Shown in pieces: positions 24,558 to 38,116 of a DNA stretch of 64,000 nucleotides (position 1 is its first letter; every line of letters starts with the position of its first letter). The notes below the pieces were generated by a model that saw nothing but the letters and a program-made list of their open reading frames with translations, was not told the origin of the DNA and ran no database searches. The stretch covers positions 10,602,001 through 10,666,000 of the forward strand of contig OY756970.1 of NCBI GenBank assembly GCA_963580455.1, read 5' to 3'. The position numbers and the translations under genes were made by a program. This DNA is from Euonymus europaeus (lineage: Eukaryota > Streptophyta > Magnoliopsida > Celastrales > Celastraceae).

Positions 24558-26608
24558 GTGTACACTTTTTATTATTCATTCTATGTCAAATTTTACGAGT
24601 ATAAGCTTCCTAGATTATTTCGATGCGAAAATGCCAACTTTATAAGACAAATGGACAAAAATGTTAAAAAATCATCCATAGAGAGAGTTGAGCAACTTCG
24701 AATCATCAAAGTTACTCGGTGTACAATTTTTATCGTTGTTTTATGTCAAATTTAACGAGTATATGCTTCCTGGATTATTTTGATGCCAAAACCTTAACTA
24801 TCAATGACAAATGGACAAAACCGTTAAAAGCTACTTCATAGTGAGAGTTGAGCAATTCCGGACCATCAAAGTTGCTCGGTGTACAATTTTCATTGTTCCT
24901 TCTATTTCAAATTTTACGAGTATAAGCTTTCGAGATTATTTCGATGCGAAAACACCAACTTTATAAGGCAAATGGACAAAGACGTTAAAAGATCCTCCAT
25001 AGAGATAGTTGAAGAACTTCGAATCATCAAAATTGCTCGGTGTACACTTTTTATTGTTCTTTTATGTCAAATTTTACGAGTATATGCTTCCTGGATTATT
25101 TTGATGCCAAAACCGATATAAAACCATTAAAAGCTACTTCATAGTGAGAGTTGAGCAATTCCGGATCATCAAAGTTGCTCGGTGTACACTTTTTATTGTT
25201 CCTTCTATGTCAAATTTTACGCGTATAAGCTTCCCAGATTATTTCGATGCGAAAACACCAACTTTATAAGACAAATGGACAAAAATGTTAAAAAATCCTC
25301 CATAGAGAGAGTTGAGCAACTTCGAATCATCAAAGTTGCTCGGTGTACACTTTTCATTGTTCCTTCTATGTCAAATTTTACGAGTATAAGCTTTTGAGAT
25401 TATTTCGATGCAAAAACACCAACTTTATAAGACAAATGGACAAAGACGTTAAAAGATCCTCCATAGAGATAGTTGAGGAACTTCGAATCATCAAAATTGC
25501 TTGGTGTACACTTTTTATTGTTCTTTTATGTCAAATTTTACGAGTATATGCTTCCTGGATTATTTTGATGCCAAAACTGATATAAAACCATTAAAAGCTA
25601 CTTCATAGTGAGGGTTGAGCAATTTCGGATCATCAAAGTTGCTCGGTGTACACTTTTTCTTGTTCCTTCTATGTCAAATTTTACGAGTATAAGCTTCCCA
25701 GATTATTTCGATGCGAAAACACCAACTTTATAAGACAAATGGACAAAAATGTTAAAAAATCCTCCGTAGAGTGAGTTGAGCAACTTCGAATCATCAAAGT
25801 TGCTCGGTGTACACTTTTTATTGTTCTTTTATGTCAAATTTTAGGACTATATGCTTCCTGGATTATTTTAATGCCAAAACCCCAACTATCAATGACAAAT
25901 GGACAAAACCGTTAAAAGCTAGTTCATAGTGAGAGTTGAGCAATTCCGGACCATCAAAGTTGCACGGTGTACACTTTTTATTGTTCTTCTATGTCAAATT
26001 TTACGAGTAAAAGCTTCCTAGATTATTTCGACGCCAAAACCCCATCTTTTTTATGACAAATGGACAAAACCATTTATAGCTCCTCAATAGAGTGAGTTGA
26101 GCAACTTCGGACTATCAAAGTTGCTCGGTGTACACTTTTTATTGTTCTTCTATGTCAAATTTTACGAGTATAAGCTTCCTAGATTATTTCGGTGACAAAA
26201 CCAAAACTTTCTTATGACAAATGGACAAAACCGTTTATAGCTCCTCCATAGAGTGAGTTGAGCAACTTCGGACTATCAAAGTTGCTCGGTGTACACTTTT
26301 TATTGTTCTTCTATGTCAAATTTTATGAGTATAAGCTTCATAGATTATTTCGAAGCGAAAACACCAACTTTATAAGACAAATGGACAAAAACATTAAAAG
26401 ATCCTCCATAGAGATAGTTGGGAAACTTCGAGTCATCAAAATTGCTCGGTGTACACTTTTTATTGTTCTTTTATGTCAAATTTTACGAGTATATGCTTCC
26501 TGGATTATTTTGATGCCAAAACCCCAACTATCAATGACAAATAGATAAAACCATTAAAAGCTACTTCGTAGTGAGAGTTGAGCATTTCCAGACCATCAAA
26601 GTTCCTCG
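24558..26608 (+). repeat. HOR-II unit 7 (2051 bp, 13-mer)
   Basis: Contains two 18-bp-deleted B monomers (about 25114 and 25578). Order is A B A B(del) A A B(del) A B C C A B. The A/B alternation fails at about 25340-25360, where one A monomer runs directly into another carrying 'cttttcattgttcc'. This looks like an unequal exchange between two different A positions of the unit. Confidence 0.87.
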
Positions 26609-28356
26609 GTGTACACTTTTTATTATTCATTCTATGTCAAATTTTACGAGTATAAGCTTCCTAGATTATTTCGATGCGAAAATGCCAACTTTATAAGACA
26701 AATGGACAAAAATGTTAAAAAATCATCCATAGAGAGAGTTGAGCAACTTCGAATCATCAAAGTTACTCGGTGTACAATTTTTATCGTTGTTTTATGTCAA
26801 ATTTAACGAGTATATGCTTCCTGGATTATTTTGATGCCAAAACCTTAACTATCAATGACAAATGGACAAAACCGTTAAAAGCTACTTCATAGTGAGAGTT
26901 GAGCAATTCCGGACCATCAAAGTTGCTCGGTGTACACTTTTCATTGTTCCTTCTATGTCAAATTTTACGAGTATAAGCTTTTGAGATTATTTCGATGCAA
27001 AAACACCAACTTTATAAGACAAATGGACAAAGACGTTAAAAGATCCTCCATAGAGATAGTTGAGGAACTTCGAATCATCAAAATTGCTTGGTGTACACTT
27101 TTTATTGTTCTTTTATGTCAAATTTTACGAGTATATGCTTCCTGGATTATTTTGATGCCAAAACTGATATAAAACCATTAAAAGCTACTTCATAGTGAGG
27201 GTTGAGCAATTTCGGATCATCAAAGTTGCTCGGTGTACACTTTTTCTTGTTCCTTCTATGTCAAATTTTACGAGTATAAGCTTCCCAGATTATTTCGATG
27301 CGAAAACACCAACTTTATAAGACAAATGGACAAAAATGTTAAAAAATCCTCCGTAGAGTGAGTTGAGCAACTTCGAATCATCAAAGTTGCTCGGTGTACA
27401 CTTTTTATTGTTCTTTTATGTCAAATTTTAGGACTATATGCTTCCTGGATTATTTTATTGCCAAAACCCCAACTATCAATGACAAATGGACAAAACCGTT
27501 AAAAGCTAGTTCATAGTGAGAGTTGAGCAATTCCGGACCATCAAAGTTGCACGGTGTACACTTTTTATTGTTCTTCTATGTCAAATTTTACGAGTAAAAG
27601 CTTCCTAGATTATTTCGACGCCAAAACCCCATCTTTTTTATGACAAATGGACAAAACCATTTATAGCTCCTCAATAGAGTGAGTTGAGCAACTTCGGACT
27701 ATCAAAGTTGCTCGGTGTACACTTTTTATTGTTCTTCTATGTCGAATTTTACGAGTAAAAGCTTCCTAGATTATTTCGGTGACAAAACCAAAAATTTCTT
27801 ATGACAAATGGACAAAACCGTTTATAGCTCCTCCATAGAGTGAGTTGAGCAACTTCGGACTATCAAAGTTGCTCGGTGTACACTTTTTATTGTTCTTCTA
27901 TGTCAAATTTTATGAGTATAAGCTTCATAGATTATTTCGATGCGAAAACACCAACTTTATAAGACAAATGGACAAAAACATTAAAAGATCCTCCATAGAG
28001 ATAGTTGGGAAACTTCGAATCATCAAAATTGCTCGGTGTACACTTTTTATTGTTCTTTTATGTCAAATTTTACGAGTATATGCTTCCTGGATTATTTTGA
28101 TGCCAAAACCCCAACTATCAATGACAAATAGATAAAACCATTAAAAGCTACTTCGTAGTGAGAGTTGAGCATTTCCAGACCATCAAAGTTCCTCGGTGTA
28201 CACTTTTTATTATTCATTCTATGTCAAATTTTACGAGTATATGCTTCCTGGATTATTTTGATGCCAAAACCCCAACTATCAATGACAAATAGATAAAACC
28301 ATTAAAAGCTACTTCGTAGTGAGAGTTGAGCATTTCCAGACCATCAAAGTTCCTCG
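26609..28356 (+). repeat. HOR-II unit 8 (1748 bp, 11-mer)
   Basis: 11-mer with B(del) at about 27165 and the chimeric A/B monomer at about 28197-28356. It is nearly identical to units 5 and 9. Confidence 0.88.
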
Positions 28357-30104
28357 GTGTACACTTTTTATTATTCATTCTATGTCAAATTTTACGAGTA
28401 TAAGCTTCCTAGATTATTTCGATGCGAAAATGCCAACTTTATAAGACAAATGGACAAAAATGTTAAAAAATCATCCATAGAGAGAGTTGAGCAACTTCGA
28501 ATCATCAAAGTTACTCGGTGTACAATTTTTATCGTTGTTTTATGTCAAATTTAACGAGTATATGCTTCCTGGATTATTTTGATGCCAAAACCTTAACTAT
28601 CAATGACAAATGGACAAAACCGTTAAAAGCTACTTCATAGTGAGAGTTGAGCAATTCCGGACCATCAAAGTTGCTCGGTGTACACTTTTCATTGTTCCTT
28701 CTATGTCAAATTTTACGAGTATAAGCTTTTGAGATTATTTCGATGCAAAAACACCAACTTTATAAGACAAATGGACAAAGACGTTAAAAGATCCTCCATA
28801 GAGATAGTTGAGGAACTTCGAATCATCAAAATTGCTTGGTGTACACTTTTTATTGTTCTTTTATGTCAAATTTTACGAGTATATGCTTCCTGGATTATTT
28901 TGATGCCAAAACTGATATAAAACCATTAAAAGCTACTTCATAGTGAGGGTTGAGCAATTTCGGATCATCAAAGTTGCTCGGTGTACACTTTTTCTTGTTC
29001 CTTCTATGTCAAATTTTACGAGTATAAGCTTCCCAGATTATTTCGATGCGAAAACACCAACTTTATAAGACAAATGGACAAAAATGTTAAAAAATCCTCC
29101 GTAGAGTGAGTTGAGCAACTTCGAATCATCAAAGTTGCTCGGTGTACACTTTTTATTGTTCTTTTATGTCAAATTTTAGGACTATATGCTTCCTGGATTA
29201 TTTTATTGCCAAAACCCCAACTATCAATGACAAATGGACAAAACCGTTAAAAGCTAGTTCATAGTGAGAGTTGAGCAATTCCGGACCATCAAAGTTGCAC
29301 GGTGTACACTTTTTATTGTTCTTCTATGTCAAATTTTACGAGTAAAACCTTCCTAGATTATTTCGACGCCAAAACCCCATCTTTTTTATGACAAATGGAC
29401 AAAACCATTTATAGCTCCTCAATAGAGTGAGTTGAGCAACTTCGGACTATCAAAGTTGCTCGGTGTACACTTTTTATTGTTCTTCTATGTCGAATTTTAC
29501 GAGTAAAAGCTTCCTAGATTATTTCGGTGACAAAACCAAAAATTTCTTATGACAAATGGACAAAACCGTTTATAGCTCCTCCATAGAGTGAGTTGAGCAA
29601 CTTCGGACTATCAAAGTTGCTCGGTGTACACTTTTTATTGTTCTTCTATGTCAAATTTTATGAGTATAAGCTTCATAGATTATTTCGATGCGAAAACACC
29701 AACTTTATAAGACAAATGGACAAAAACATTAAAAGATCCTCCATAGAGATAGTTGGGAAACTTCGAATCATCAAAATTGCTCGGTGTACACTTTTTATTG
29801 TTCTTTTATGTCAAATTTTACGAGTATATGCTTCCTGGATTATTTTGATGCCAAAACCCCAACTATCAATGACAAATAGATAAAACCATTAAAAGCTACT
29901 TCGTAGTGAGAGTTGAGCATTTCCAGACCATCAAAGTTCCTCGGTGTACACTTTTTATTATTCATTCTATGTCAAATTTTACGAGTATATGCTTCCTGGA
30001 TTATTTTGATGCCAAAACCCCAACTATCAATGACAAATAGATAAAACCATTAAAAGCTACTTCGTAGTGAGAGTTGAGCATTTCCAGACCATCAAAGTTC
30101 CTCG
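28357..30104 (+). repeat. HOR-II unit 9 (1748 bp, 11-mer)
   Basis: 11-mer with B(del) at about 28913 and the chimeric monomer at about 29943-30104. It has a private 'taaaaccttcctag' near 29344 where relatives read 'taaaagcttcctag', removing the AAGCTT. Confidence 0.88.
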
Positions 30105-31691
30105 GTGTACACTTTTTATTATTCATTCTATGTCAAATTTTACGAGTATAAGCTTCCTAGATTATTTCGATGCGAAAATGCCAACTTTATAAGACAAATG
30201 GACAAAAATGTTAAAAAATCATCCATAGAGAGAGTTGAGCAACTTCGAATCATCAAAGTTACTCGGTGTACAATTTTTATCGTTGTTTTATGTCAAATTT
30301 AACGAGTATATGCTTCCTGGATTATTTTGATGCCAAAACCTTAACTATCAATGACAAATGGACAAAACCGTTAAAAGCTACTTCATAGTGAGAGTTGAGC
30401 AATTCCGGACCATCAAAGTTGCTCGGTGTACACTTTTCATTGTTCCTTCTATGTCAAATTTTACGAGTATAAGCTTTTGAGATTATTTCGATGCAAAAAC
30501 ACCAACTTTATAAGACAAATGGACAAAGACGTTAAAAGATCCTCCATAGAGATAGTTGAGGAACTTCGAATCATCAAAATTGCTTGGTGTACACTTTTTA
30601 TTGTTCTTTTATGTCAAATTTTACGAGTATATGCTTCCTGGATTATTTTGATGCCAAAACTGATATAAAACCATTAAAAGCTACTTCATAGTGAGGGTTG
30701 AGCAATTTCGGATCATCAAAGTTGCTCGGTGTACACTTTTTCTTGTTCCTTCTATGTCAAATTTTACGAGTATAAGCTTCCCAGATTATTTCGATGCGAA
30801 AACACCAACTTTATAAGACAAATGGACAAAAATGTTAAAAAATCCTCCGTAGAGTGAGTTGAGCAACTTCGAATCATCAAAGTTGCTCGGTGTACACTTT
30901 TTATTGTTCTTTTATGTCAAATTTTAGGACTATATGCTTCCTGGATTATTTTATTGCCAAAACCCCAACTATCAATGACAAATGGACAAAACCGTTAAAA
31001 GCTAGTTCATAGTGAGAGTTGAGCAATTCCGGACCATCAAAGTTGCACGGTGTACACTTTTTATTGTTCTTCTATGTCAAATTTTACGAGTAAAAGCTTC
31101 CTAGATTATTTCGACGCCAAAACCCCATCTTTTTTATGACAAATGGACAAAACCATTTATAGCTCCTCAATAGAGTGAGTTGAGCAACTTCGGACTATCA
31201 AAGTTGCTCGGTGTACACTTTTTATTGTTCTTCTATGTCGAATTTTACGAGTATAAGCTTCCTAGATTATTTCGGTGACAAAACCAAAACTTTCTTATGA
31301 CAAATGGACAAAACCGTTTATAGCTCCTCCATAGAGTGAGTTGAGCAACTTCAAACTATCAAAGTTGCTCGGTGTACACTTTTTATTGTTCTTCTATGTC
31401 AAATTTTATGAGTATAAGCTTCATAGATTATTTCGAAGCGAAAACACCAACTTTATAAGACAAATGGACAAAAACATTAAAAGATCCTCCATAGAGATAG
31501 TTGGGAAACTTCGAGTCATCAAAATTGCTCGGTGTACACTTTTTATTGTTCTTTTATGTCAAATTTTACGAGTATATGCTTCCTGGATTATTTTGATGCC
31601 AAAACCCCAACTATCAATGACAAATAGATAAAACCATTAAAAGCTACTTCGTAGTGAGAGTTGAGCATTTCCAGACCATCAAAGTTCCTCG
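30105..31691 (+). repeat. HOR-II unit 10 (1587 bp, 10-mer)
   Basis: 10-mer corresponding to unit 6 at +7134, including 'caacttcaaactatc' and 'tttcgaagcgaaaacacc'. B(del) is at about 30661. Confidence 0.88.
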
Positions 31692-33742
31692 GTGTACACT
31701 TTTTATTATTCATTCTATGTCAAATTTTACGAGTATAAGCTTCCTAGATTATTTCGATGCGAAAATGCCAACTTTATAAGACAAATGGACAAAAATGTTA
31801 AAAAATCATCCATAGAGAGAGTTGAGCAACTTCGAATCATCAAAGTTACTCGGTGTACAATTTTTATCGTTGTTTTATGTCAAATTTAACGAGTATATGC
31901 TTCCTGGATTATTTTGATGCCAAAACCTTAACTATCAATGACAAATGGACAAAACCGTTAAAAGCTACTTCATAGTGAGAGTTGAGCAATTCCGGACCAT
32001 CAAAGTTGCTCGGTGTACAATTTTCATTGTTCCTTCTATTTCAAATTTTACGAGTATAAGCTTTCGAGATTATTTCGATGCGAAAACACCAACTTTATAA
32101 GGCAAATGGACAAAGACGTTAAAAGATCCTCCATAGAGATAGTTGAAGAACTTCGAATCATCAAAATTGCTCGGTGTACACTTTTTATTGTTCTTTTATG
32201 TCAAATTTTACGAGTATATGCTTCCTGGATTATTTTGATGCCAAAACCGATATAAAACCATTAAAAGCTACTTCATAGTGAGAGTTGAGCAATTCCGGAT
32301 CATCAAAGTTGCTCGGTGTACACTTTTTATTGTTCCTTCTATGTCAAATTTTACGCGTATAAGCTTCCCAGATTATTTCGATGCGAAAACACCAACTTTA
32401 TAAGACAAATGGACAAAAATGTTAAAAAATCCTCCATAGAGAGAGTTGAGCAACTTCGAATCATCAAAGTTGCTCGGTGTACACTTTTCATTGTTCCTTC
32501 TATGTCAAATTTTACGAGTATAAGCTTTTGAGATTATTTCGATGCAAAAACACCAACTTTATAAGACAAATGGACAAAGACGTTAAAAGATCCTCCATAG
32601 AGATAGTTGAGGAACTTCGAATCATCAAAATTGCTTGGTGTACACTTTTTATTGTTCTTTTATGTCAAATTTTACGAGTATATGCTTCCTGGATTATTTT
32701 GATGCCAAAACTGATATAAAACCATTAAAAGCTACTTCATAGTGAGGGTTGAGCAATTTCGGATCATCAAAGTTGCTCGGTGTACACTTTTTCTTGTTCC
32801 TTCTATGTCAAATTTTACGAGTATAAGCTTCCCAGATTATTTCGATGCGAAAACACCAACTTTATAAGACAAATGGACAAAAATGTTAAAAAATCCTCCG
32901 TAGAGTGAGTTGAGCAACTTCGAATCATCAAAGTTGCTCGGTGTACACTTTTTATTGTTCTTTTATGTCAAATTTTAGGACTATATGCTTCCTGGATTAT
33001 TTTAATGCCAAAACCCCAACTATCAATGACAAATGGACAAAACCGTTAAAAGCTAGTTCATAGTGAGAGTTGAGCAATTCCGGACCATCAAAGTTGCACG
33101 GTGTACACTTTTTATTGTTCTTCTATGTCAAATTTTACGAGTAAAAGCTTCCTAGATTATTTCGACGCCAAAACCCCATCTTTTTTATGACAAATGGACA
33201 AAACCATTTATAGCTCCTCAATAGAGTGAGTTGAGCAACTTCGGACTATCAAAGTTGCTCGGTGTACACTTTTTATTGTTCTTCTATGTCAAATTTTACG
33301 AGTATAAGCTTCCTAGATTATTTCGGTGACAAAACCAAAACTTTCTTATGACAAATGGACAAAACCGTTTATAGCTCCTCCATAGAGTGAGTTGAGCAAC
33401 TTCGGACTATCAAAGTTGCTCGGTGTACACTTTTTATTGTTCTTCTATGTCAAATTTTATGAGTATAAGCTTCATAGATTATTTCGAAGCGAAAACACCA
33501 ACTTTATAAGACAAATGGACAAAAACATTAAAAGATCCTCCATAGAGATAGTTGGGAAACTTCGAGTCATCAAAATTGCTCGGTGTACACTTTTTATTGT
33601 TCTTTTATGTCAAATTTTACGAGTATATGCTTCCTGGATTATTTTGATGCCAAAACCCCAACTATCAATGACAAATAGATAAAACCATTAAAAGCTACTT
33701 CGTAGTGAGAGTTGAGCATTTCCAGACCATCAAAGTTCCTCG
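31692..33742 (+). repeat. HOR-II unit 11 (2051 bp, 13-mer)
   Basis: Second copy of the 13-mer, corresponding to unit 7 at +7134. It has both deleted B monomers (about 32248 and 32712) and the same A-A junction near 32475. Confidence 0.88.
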
Positions 33743-34650
33743 GTGTACACTTTTTATTATTCATTCTATGTCAAATTTTACGAGTATAAGCTTCCTAGAT
33801 TATTTCGATGCGAAAATGCCAACTTTATAAGACAAATGGACAAAAATGTTAAAAAATCATCCATAGAGAGAGTTGAGCAACTTCGAATCATCAAAGTTAC
33901 TCGATGTACAATTTTTATCGTTGTTTTATGTCAAATTTAACGAGTATATGCTTCCTGGATTATTTTGATGCCAAAACCTTAACTATCAATGACAAATGGA
34001 CAAAACCGTTAAAAGCTACTTCATAGTGAGAGTTGAGCAATTCCGGACCATCAAAGTTGCTCGGTGTACAATTTTCATTGTTCCTTCTATTTCAAATTTT
34101 ACGAGTATAAGCTTTCGAGATTATTTCGATGCGAAAACACCAACTTTATAAGGCAAATGGACAAAGACGTTAAAAGATCCTCCATAGAGATAGTTGAAGA
34201 ACTTCGAATCATCAAAATTGCTCGGTGTACACTTTTTATTGTTCTTTTATGTCAAATTTTACGAGTATATGCTTCCTGGATTATTTTGATGCCAAAACCG
34301 ATATAAAACCATTAAAAGCTACTTCATAGTGAGAGTTGAGCAATTCCGGATCATCAAAGTTGCTCGGTGTACACTTTTTATTGTTCCTTCTATGTCAAAT
34401 TTTACGCGTATAAGCTTCCCAGATTATTTCGATGCGAAAACACCAACTTTATAAGACAAATGGACAAAAATGTTAAAAAATCCTCCATAGAGAGAGTTGA
34501 GCAACTTCGAATCATCAAAGTTGCTCGGTGTACACTTTTTATTGTTCTTTTATGTCAAATTTTAGGACTATATGCTTCCTGGATTATTTTAATGCCAAAA
34601 CCCCAACTATCAATGACAAATGGACAAAACCGTTAAAAGCTAGTTCATAG
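33743..34650 (+). repeat. HOR-II unit 12, partial
   Basis: Begins like the other units and has 'tactcgatgtac' near 33899. After about 34060 it follows the 'tacaattttcattg' variant of the 13-mer instead of continuing the 7134-bp register, and has B(del) at 34299. It then leaves HOR-II order, passing into C monomers by about 34700. Confidence 0.8.
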
Positions 34651-34904
34651 TGAGAGTTGAGCAATTCCGGACCATCAAAGTTGCACGGTGTACACTTTTT
34701 ATTGTTCTTCTATGTCACATTTTACGAGTATAAGCTTCCTAGATTATTTCGACGCCAAAACCCCAACTTTTTTTATGACAAATGGACAAAATCGTTTATA
34801 GCTCCTCAATAGAGTGAGTTGAGCAACTTCGGACTATCAAAGTTGCTCGGTGTACACTTTTTATTGTTCTTCTATGTCAAATTTGACGAGTATAAGCTTC
34901 CTAG
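34651..34904 (+). repeat. C-type monomers between HOR-II and the 1606-bp repeat
   Basis: C-type copies with 'tgtcacattttacgag' and 'caactttttttatgac', followed by a copy with 'caaatttgacgag'. No larger period was found in this short stretch. Confidence 0.75.
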
Positions 34905-36510
34905 ATTATTTCGATGCCAAAACCCCAACTTTCTATGACAAATGGACATAACCGTTTAAAGCTCCTCCATAGAGTGAGTTGCGCAACTTCGGACTATCAA
35001 AGTTGGTCGTTGTACACTTTTTATTGTTCTTCTATGTCAAATTTTACGAGTATAAGCTTCCTAGATTATTTCGGTGACAAAACCCGAACTTTCTTATGAC
35101 AAATGGACATAACCATTTATAGCTCCTCCATAGAGTGAGTTGAGCAACTTCGGACTATCAAAGTTGCTCGGTGTACACTTTTTATTGTTCTTCTATGTCA
35201 AATTTTATGAGTATAAGCTTCATAGTTTATTTCGATGCGAAAACACCAACTTTATAAGACAAATGGACAAAAACATTAAAAGATTCTCCATAGAGATAGT
35301 TGAGGAACTTCGAATCATCAAATTTGCTCGGTGTACACTTTTTATTGTTCTTCCATGTCAAATTTCATGAGTATAAGCTTCATAGATTATTTCGATGCGA
35401 AAACACCAACTTTATAAGACAAATGGACAAAAACGTTAAAAGATCCTCCATAGAGAGAGTTGAGCAACTTCGAATCATCAAAGTTGCTCGGTGTACACTT
35501 TTTATTGTTCTTTTATATCAAATTTTACGAGTATATGCCTCCGGGATTATTTTGATGCCAAAAGCCCAACTATCAATGACAAATGGATAAAACCATTAAA
35601 AGCTACCTCATAGTGAGAGTTGAGCAATTCAAGACCATCAAAGTTTCTCGGTGTACACTTTTTATTGTTCACTCTTTGTCAAATTTTACGAGTATAAGCT
35701 TCCTAGATTATTTCGATGCGAAAACACCAACTTTATAAGACAAATGGACAAAAATGTTAAAAGATCCTCCATAGAGAGAGTTGAGCAACTTCGAATCATC
35801 AAAGTTGCTCGGTGTACACTTTTTATTGTTCTTTTATGTCAAATTTTTCGAGTATATGCTTCCTGGATTATTTTGATGCCAAAACCCCAACTATCAATGA
35901 CAAATGGATAAAACTATTAAAAGCTACTTCATAGTGAGAGTTGAGCAATTCAAGACCATTAGAGTTTCTCGGTGTACAATTTTTATTGTTCATTCTATGT
36001 CAAATTTTACGAGTATAAGCTTCCTAGATTATTTCGACGCCAAAACCCCAACTTTCTTATGACAAATGGAAAAAAACGTTTAAAGATCCTCCATAGAGAG
36101 AGTTGAGCAACTAAGAAATCATCAAAATTGCTCGGTGTACACTTTTTATTGTTCTTTTATGTCAAATTTTACGAGTATATACTTCCCGGATTATTTTGAT
36201 GCCAAAACCCCAACTATCAATGACAAATGGATAAAACCATTAAAAGCTACTTCATAGTGAGAGTTGAGAAATTCCAAACCATCGAAGTTTCTCGGTGTAC
36301 ACTTTTTATTGTTCATTCTATGTCAAATTTTACGAGTATAAGCTTCCTAGATTATTTCGATGCGAAAACACCAACTTTATAAGACAAATGGCAAAAAACG
36401 TTAAAAGATCCTCCATAGAGAGAGTTGAGCTATTTCGAATCATCAAAGTTGCTCGGTGTACACTTTTTATTGTTCTTTTATGTCAAATTTTACTAGTATA
36501 TGCTTCCTGG
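34905..36510 (+). repeat. 1606-bp 10-mer, copy 1
   Basis: Every landmark recurs at +1606 in the next copy. It contains two C monomers ('ggacataaccg', 'ggtgacaaaacccgaac'), then A, A, B, A, B, a D-type copy, B and A/B. I found one difference from copy 2: T at 35915 against C at 37521. Confidence 0.88.
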
Positions 36511-38116
36511 ATTATTTCGATGCCAAAACCCCAACTTTCTATGACAAATGGACATAACCGTTTAAAGCTCCTCCATAGAGTGAGTTGCGCAACTTCGGAC
36601 TATCAAAGTTGGTCGTTGTACACTTTTTATTGTTCTTCTATGTCAAATTTTACGAGTATAAGCTTCCTAGATTATTTCGGTGACAAAACCCGAACTTTCT
36701 TATGACAAATGGACATAACCATTTATAGCTCCTCCATAGAGTGAGTTGAGCAACTTCGGACTATCAAAGTTGCTCGGTGTACACTTTTTATTGTTCTTCT
36801 ATGTCAAATTTTATGAGTATAAGCTTCATAGTTTATTTCGATGCGAAAACACCAACTTTATAAGACAAATGGACAAAAACATTAAAAGATTCTCCATAGA
36901 GATAGTTGAGGAACTTCGAATCATCAAATTTGCTCGGTGTACACTTTTTATTGTTCTTCCATGTCAAATTTCATGAGTATAAGCTTCATAGATTATTTCG
37001 ATGCGAAAACACCAACTTTATAAGACAAATGGACAAAAACGTTAAAAGATCCTCCATAGAGAGAGTTGAGCAACTTCGAATCATCAAAGTTGCTCGGTGT
37101 ACACTTTTTATTGTTCTTTTATATCAAATTTTACGAGTATATGCCTCCGGGATTATTTTGATGCCAAAAGCCCAACTATCAATGACAAATGGATAAAACC
37201 ATTAAAAGCTACCTCATAGTGAGAGTTGAGCAATTCAAGACCATCAAAGTTTCTCGGTGTACACTTTTTATTGTTCACTCTTTGTCAAATTTTACGAGTA
37301 TAAGCTTCCTAGATTATTTCGATGCGAAAACACCAACTTTATAAGACAAATGGACAAAAATGTTAAAAGATCCTCCATAGAGAGAGTTGAGCAACTTCGA
37401 ATCATCAAAGTTGCTCGGTGTACACTTTTTATTGTTCTTTTATGTCAAATTTTTCGAGTATATGCTTCCTGGATTATTTTGATGCCAAAACCCCAACTAT
37501 CAATGACAAATGGATAAAACCATTAAAAGCTACTTCATAGTGAGAGTTGAGCAATTCAAGACCATTAGAGTTTCTCGGTGTACAATTTTTATTGTTCATT
37601 CTATGTCAAATTTTACGAGTATAAGCTTCCTAGATTATTTCGACGCCAAAACCCCAACTTTCTTATGACAAATGGAAAAAAACGTTTAAAGATCCTCCAT
37701 AGAGAGAGTTGAGCAACTAAGAAATCATCAAAATTGCTCGGTGTACACTTTTTATTGTTCTTTTATGTCAAATTTTACGAGTATATACTTCCCGGATTAT
37801 TTTGATGCCAAAACCCCAACTATCAATGACAAATGGATAAAACCATTAAAAGCTACTTCATAGTGAGAGTTGAGAAATTCCAAACCATCGAAGTTTCTCG
37901 GTGTACACTTTTTATTGTTCATTCTATGTCAAATTTTACGAGTATAAGCTTCCTAGATTATTTCGATGCGAAAACACCAACTTTATAAGACAAATGGCAA
38001 AAAACGTTAAAAGATCCTCCATAGAGAGAGTTGAGCTATTTCGAATCATCAAAGTTGCTCGGTGTACACTTTTTATTGTTCTTTTATGTCAAATTTTACT
38101 AGTATATGCTTCCTGG
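36511..38116 (+). repeat. 1606-bp 10-mer, copy 2
   Basis: Near-identical tandem partner of copy 1. At the copy 1/copy 2 junction a B monomer passes into a C monomer ('cctggattatttcgatgcc', about 36508), while at 38116 the B continues normally ('gattattttgatgcc'). This marks the crossover point within the monomer. Confidence 0.88.

Noticed and set aside
20711..34040. The 7134-bp near-identity as certain proof of assembly error
   Set aside because: Private substitutions distinguish the copies and the unit series has internal differences, so a simple duplicated contig is unlikely. An error cannot be excluded without reads and is noted under findings.
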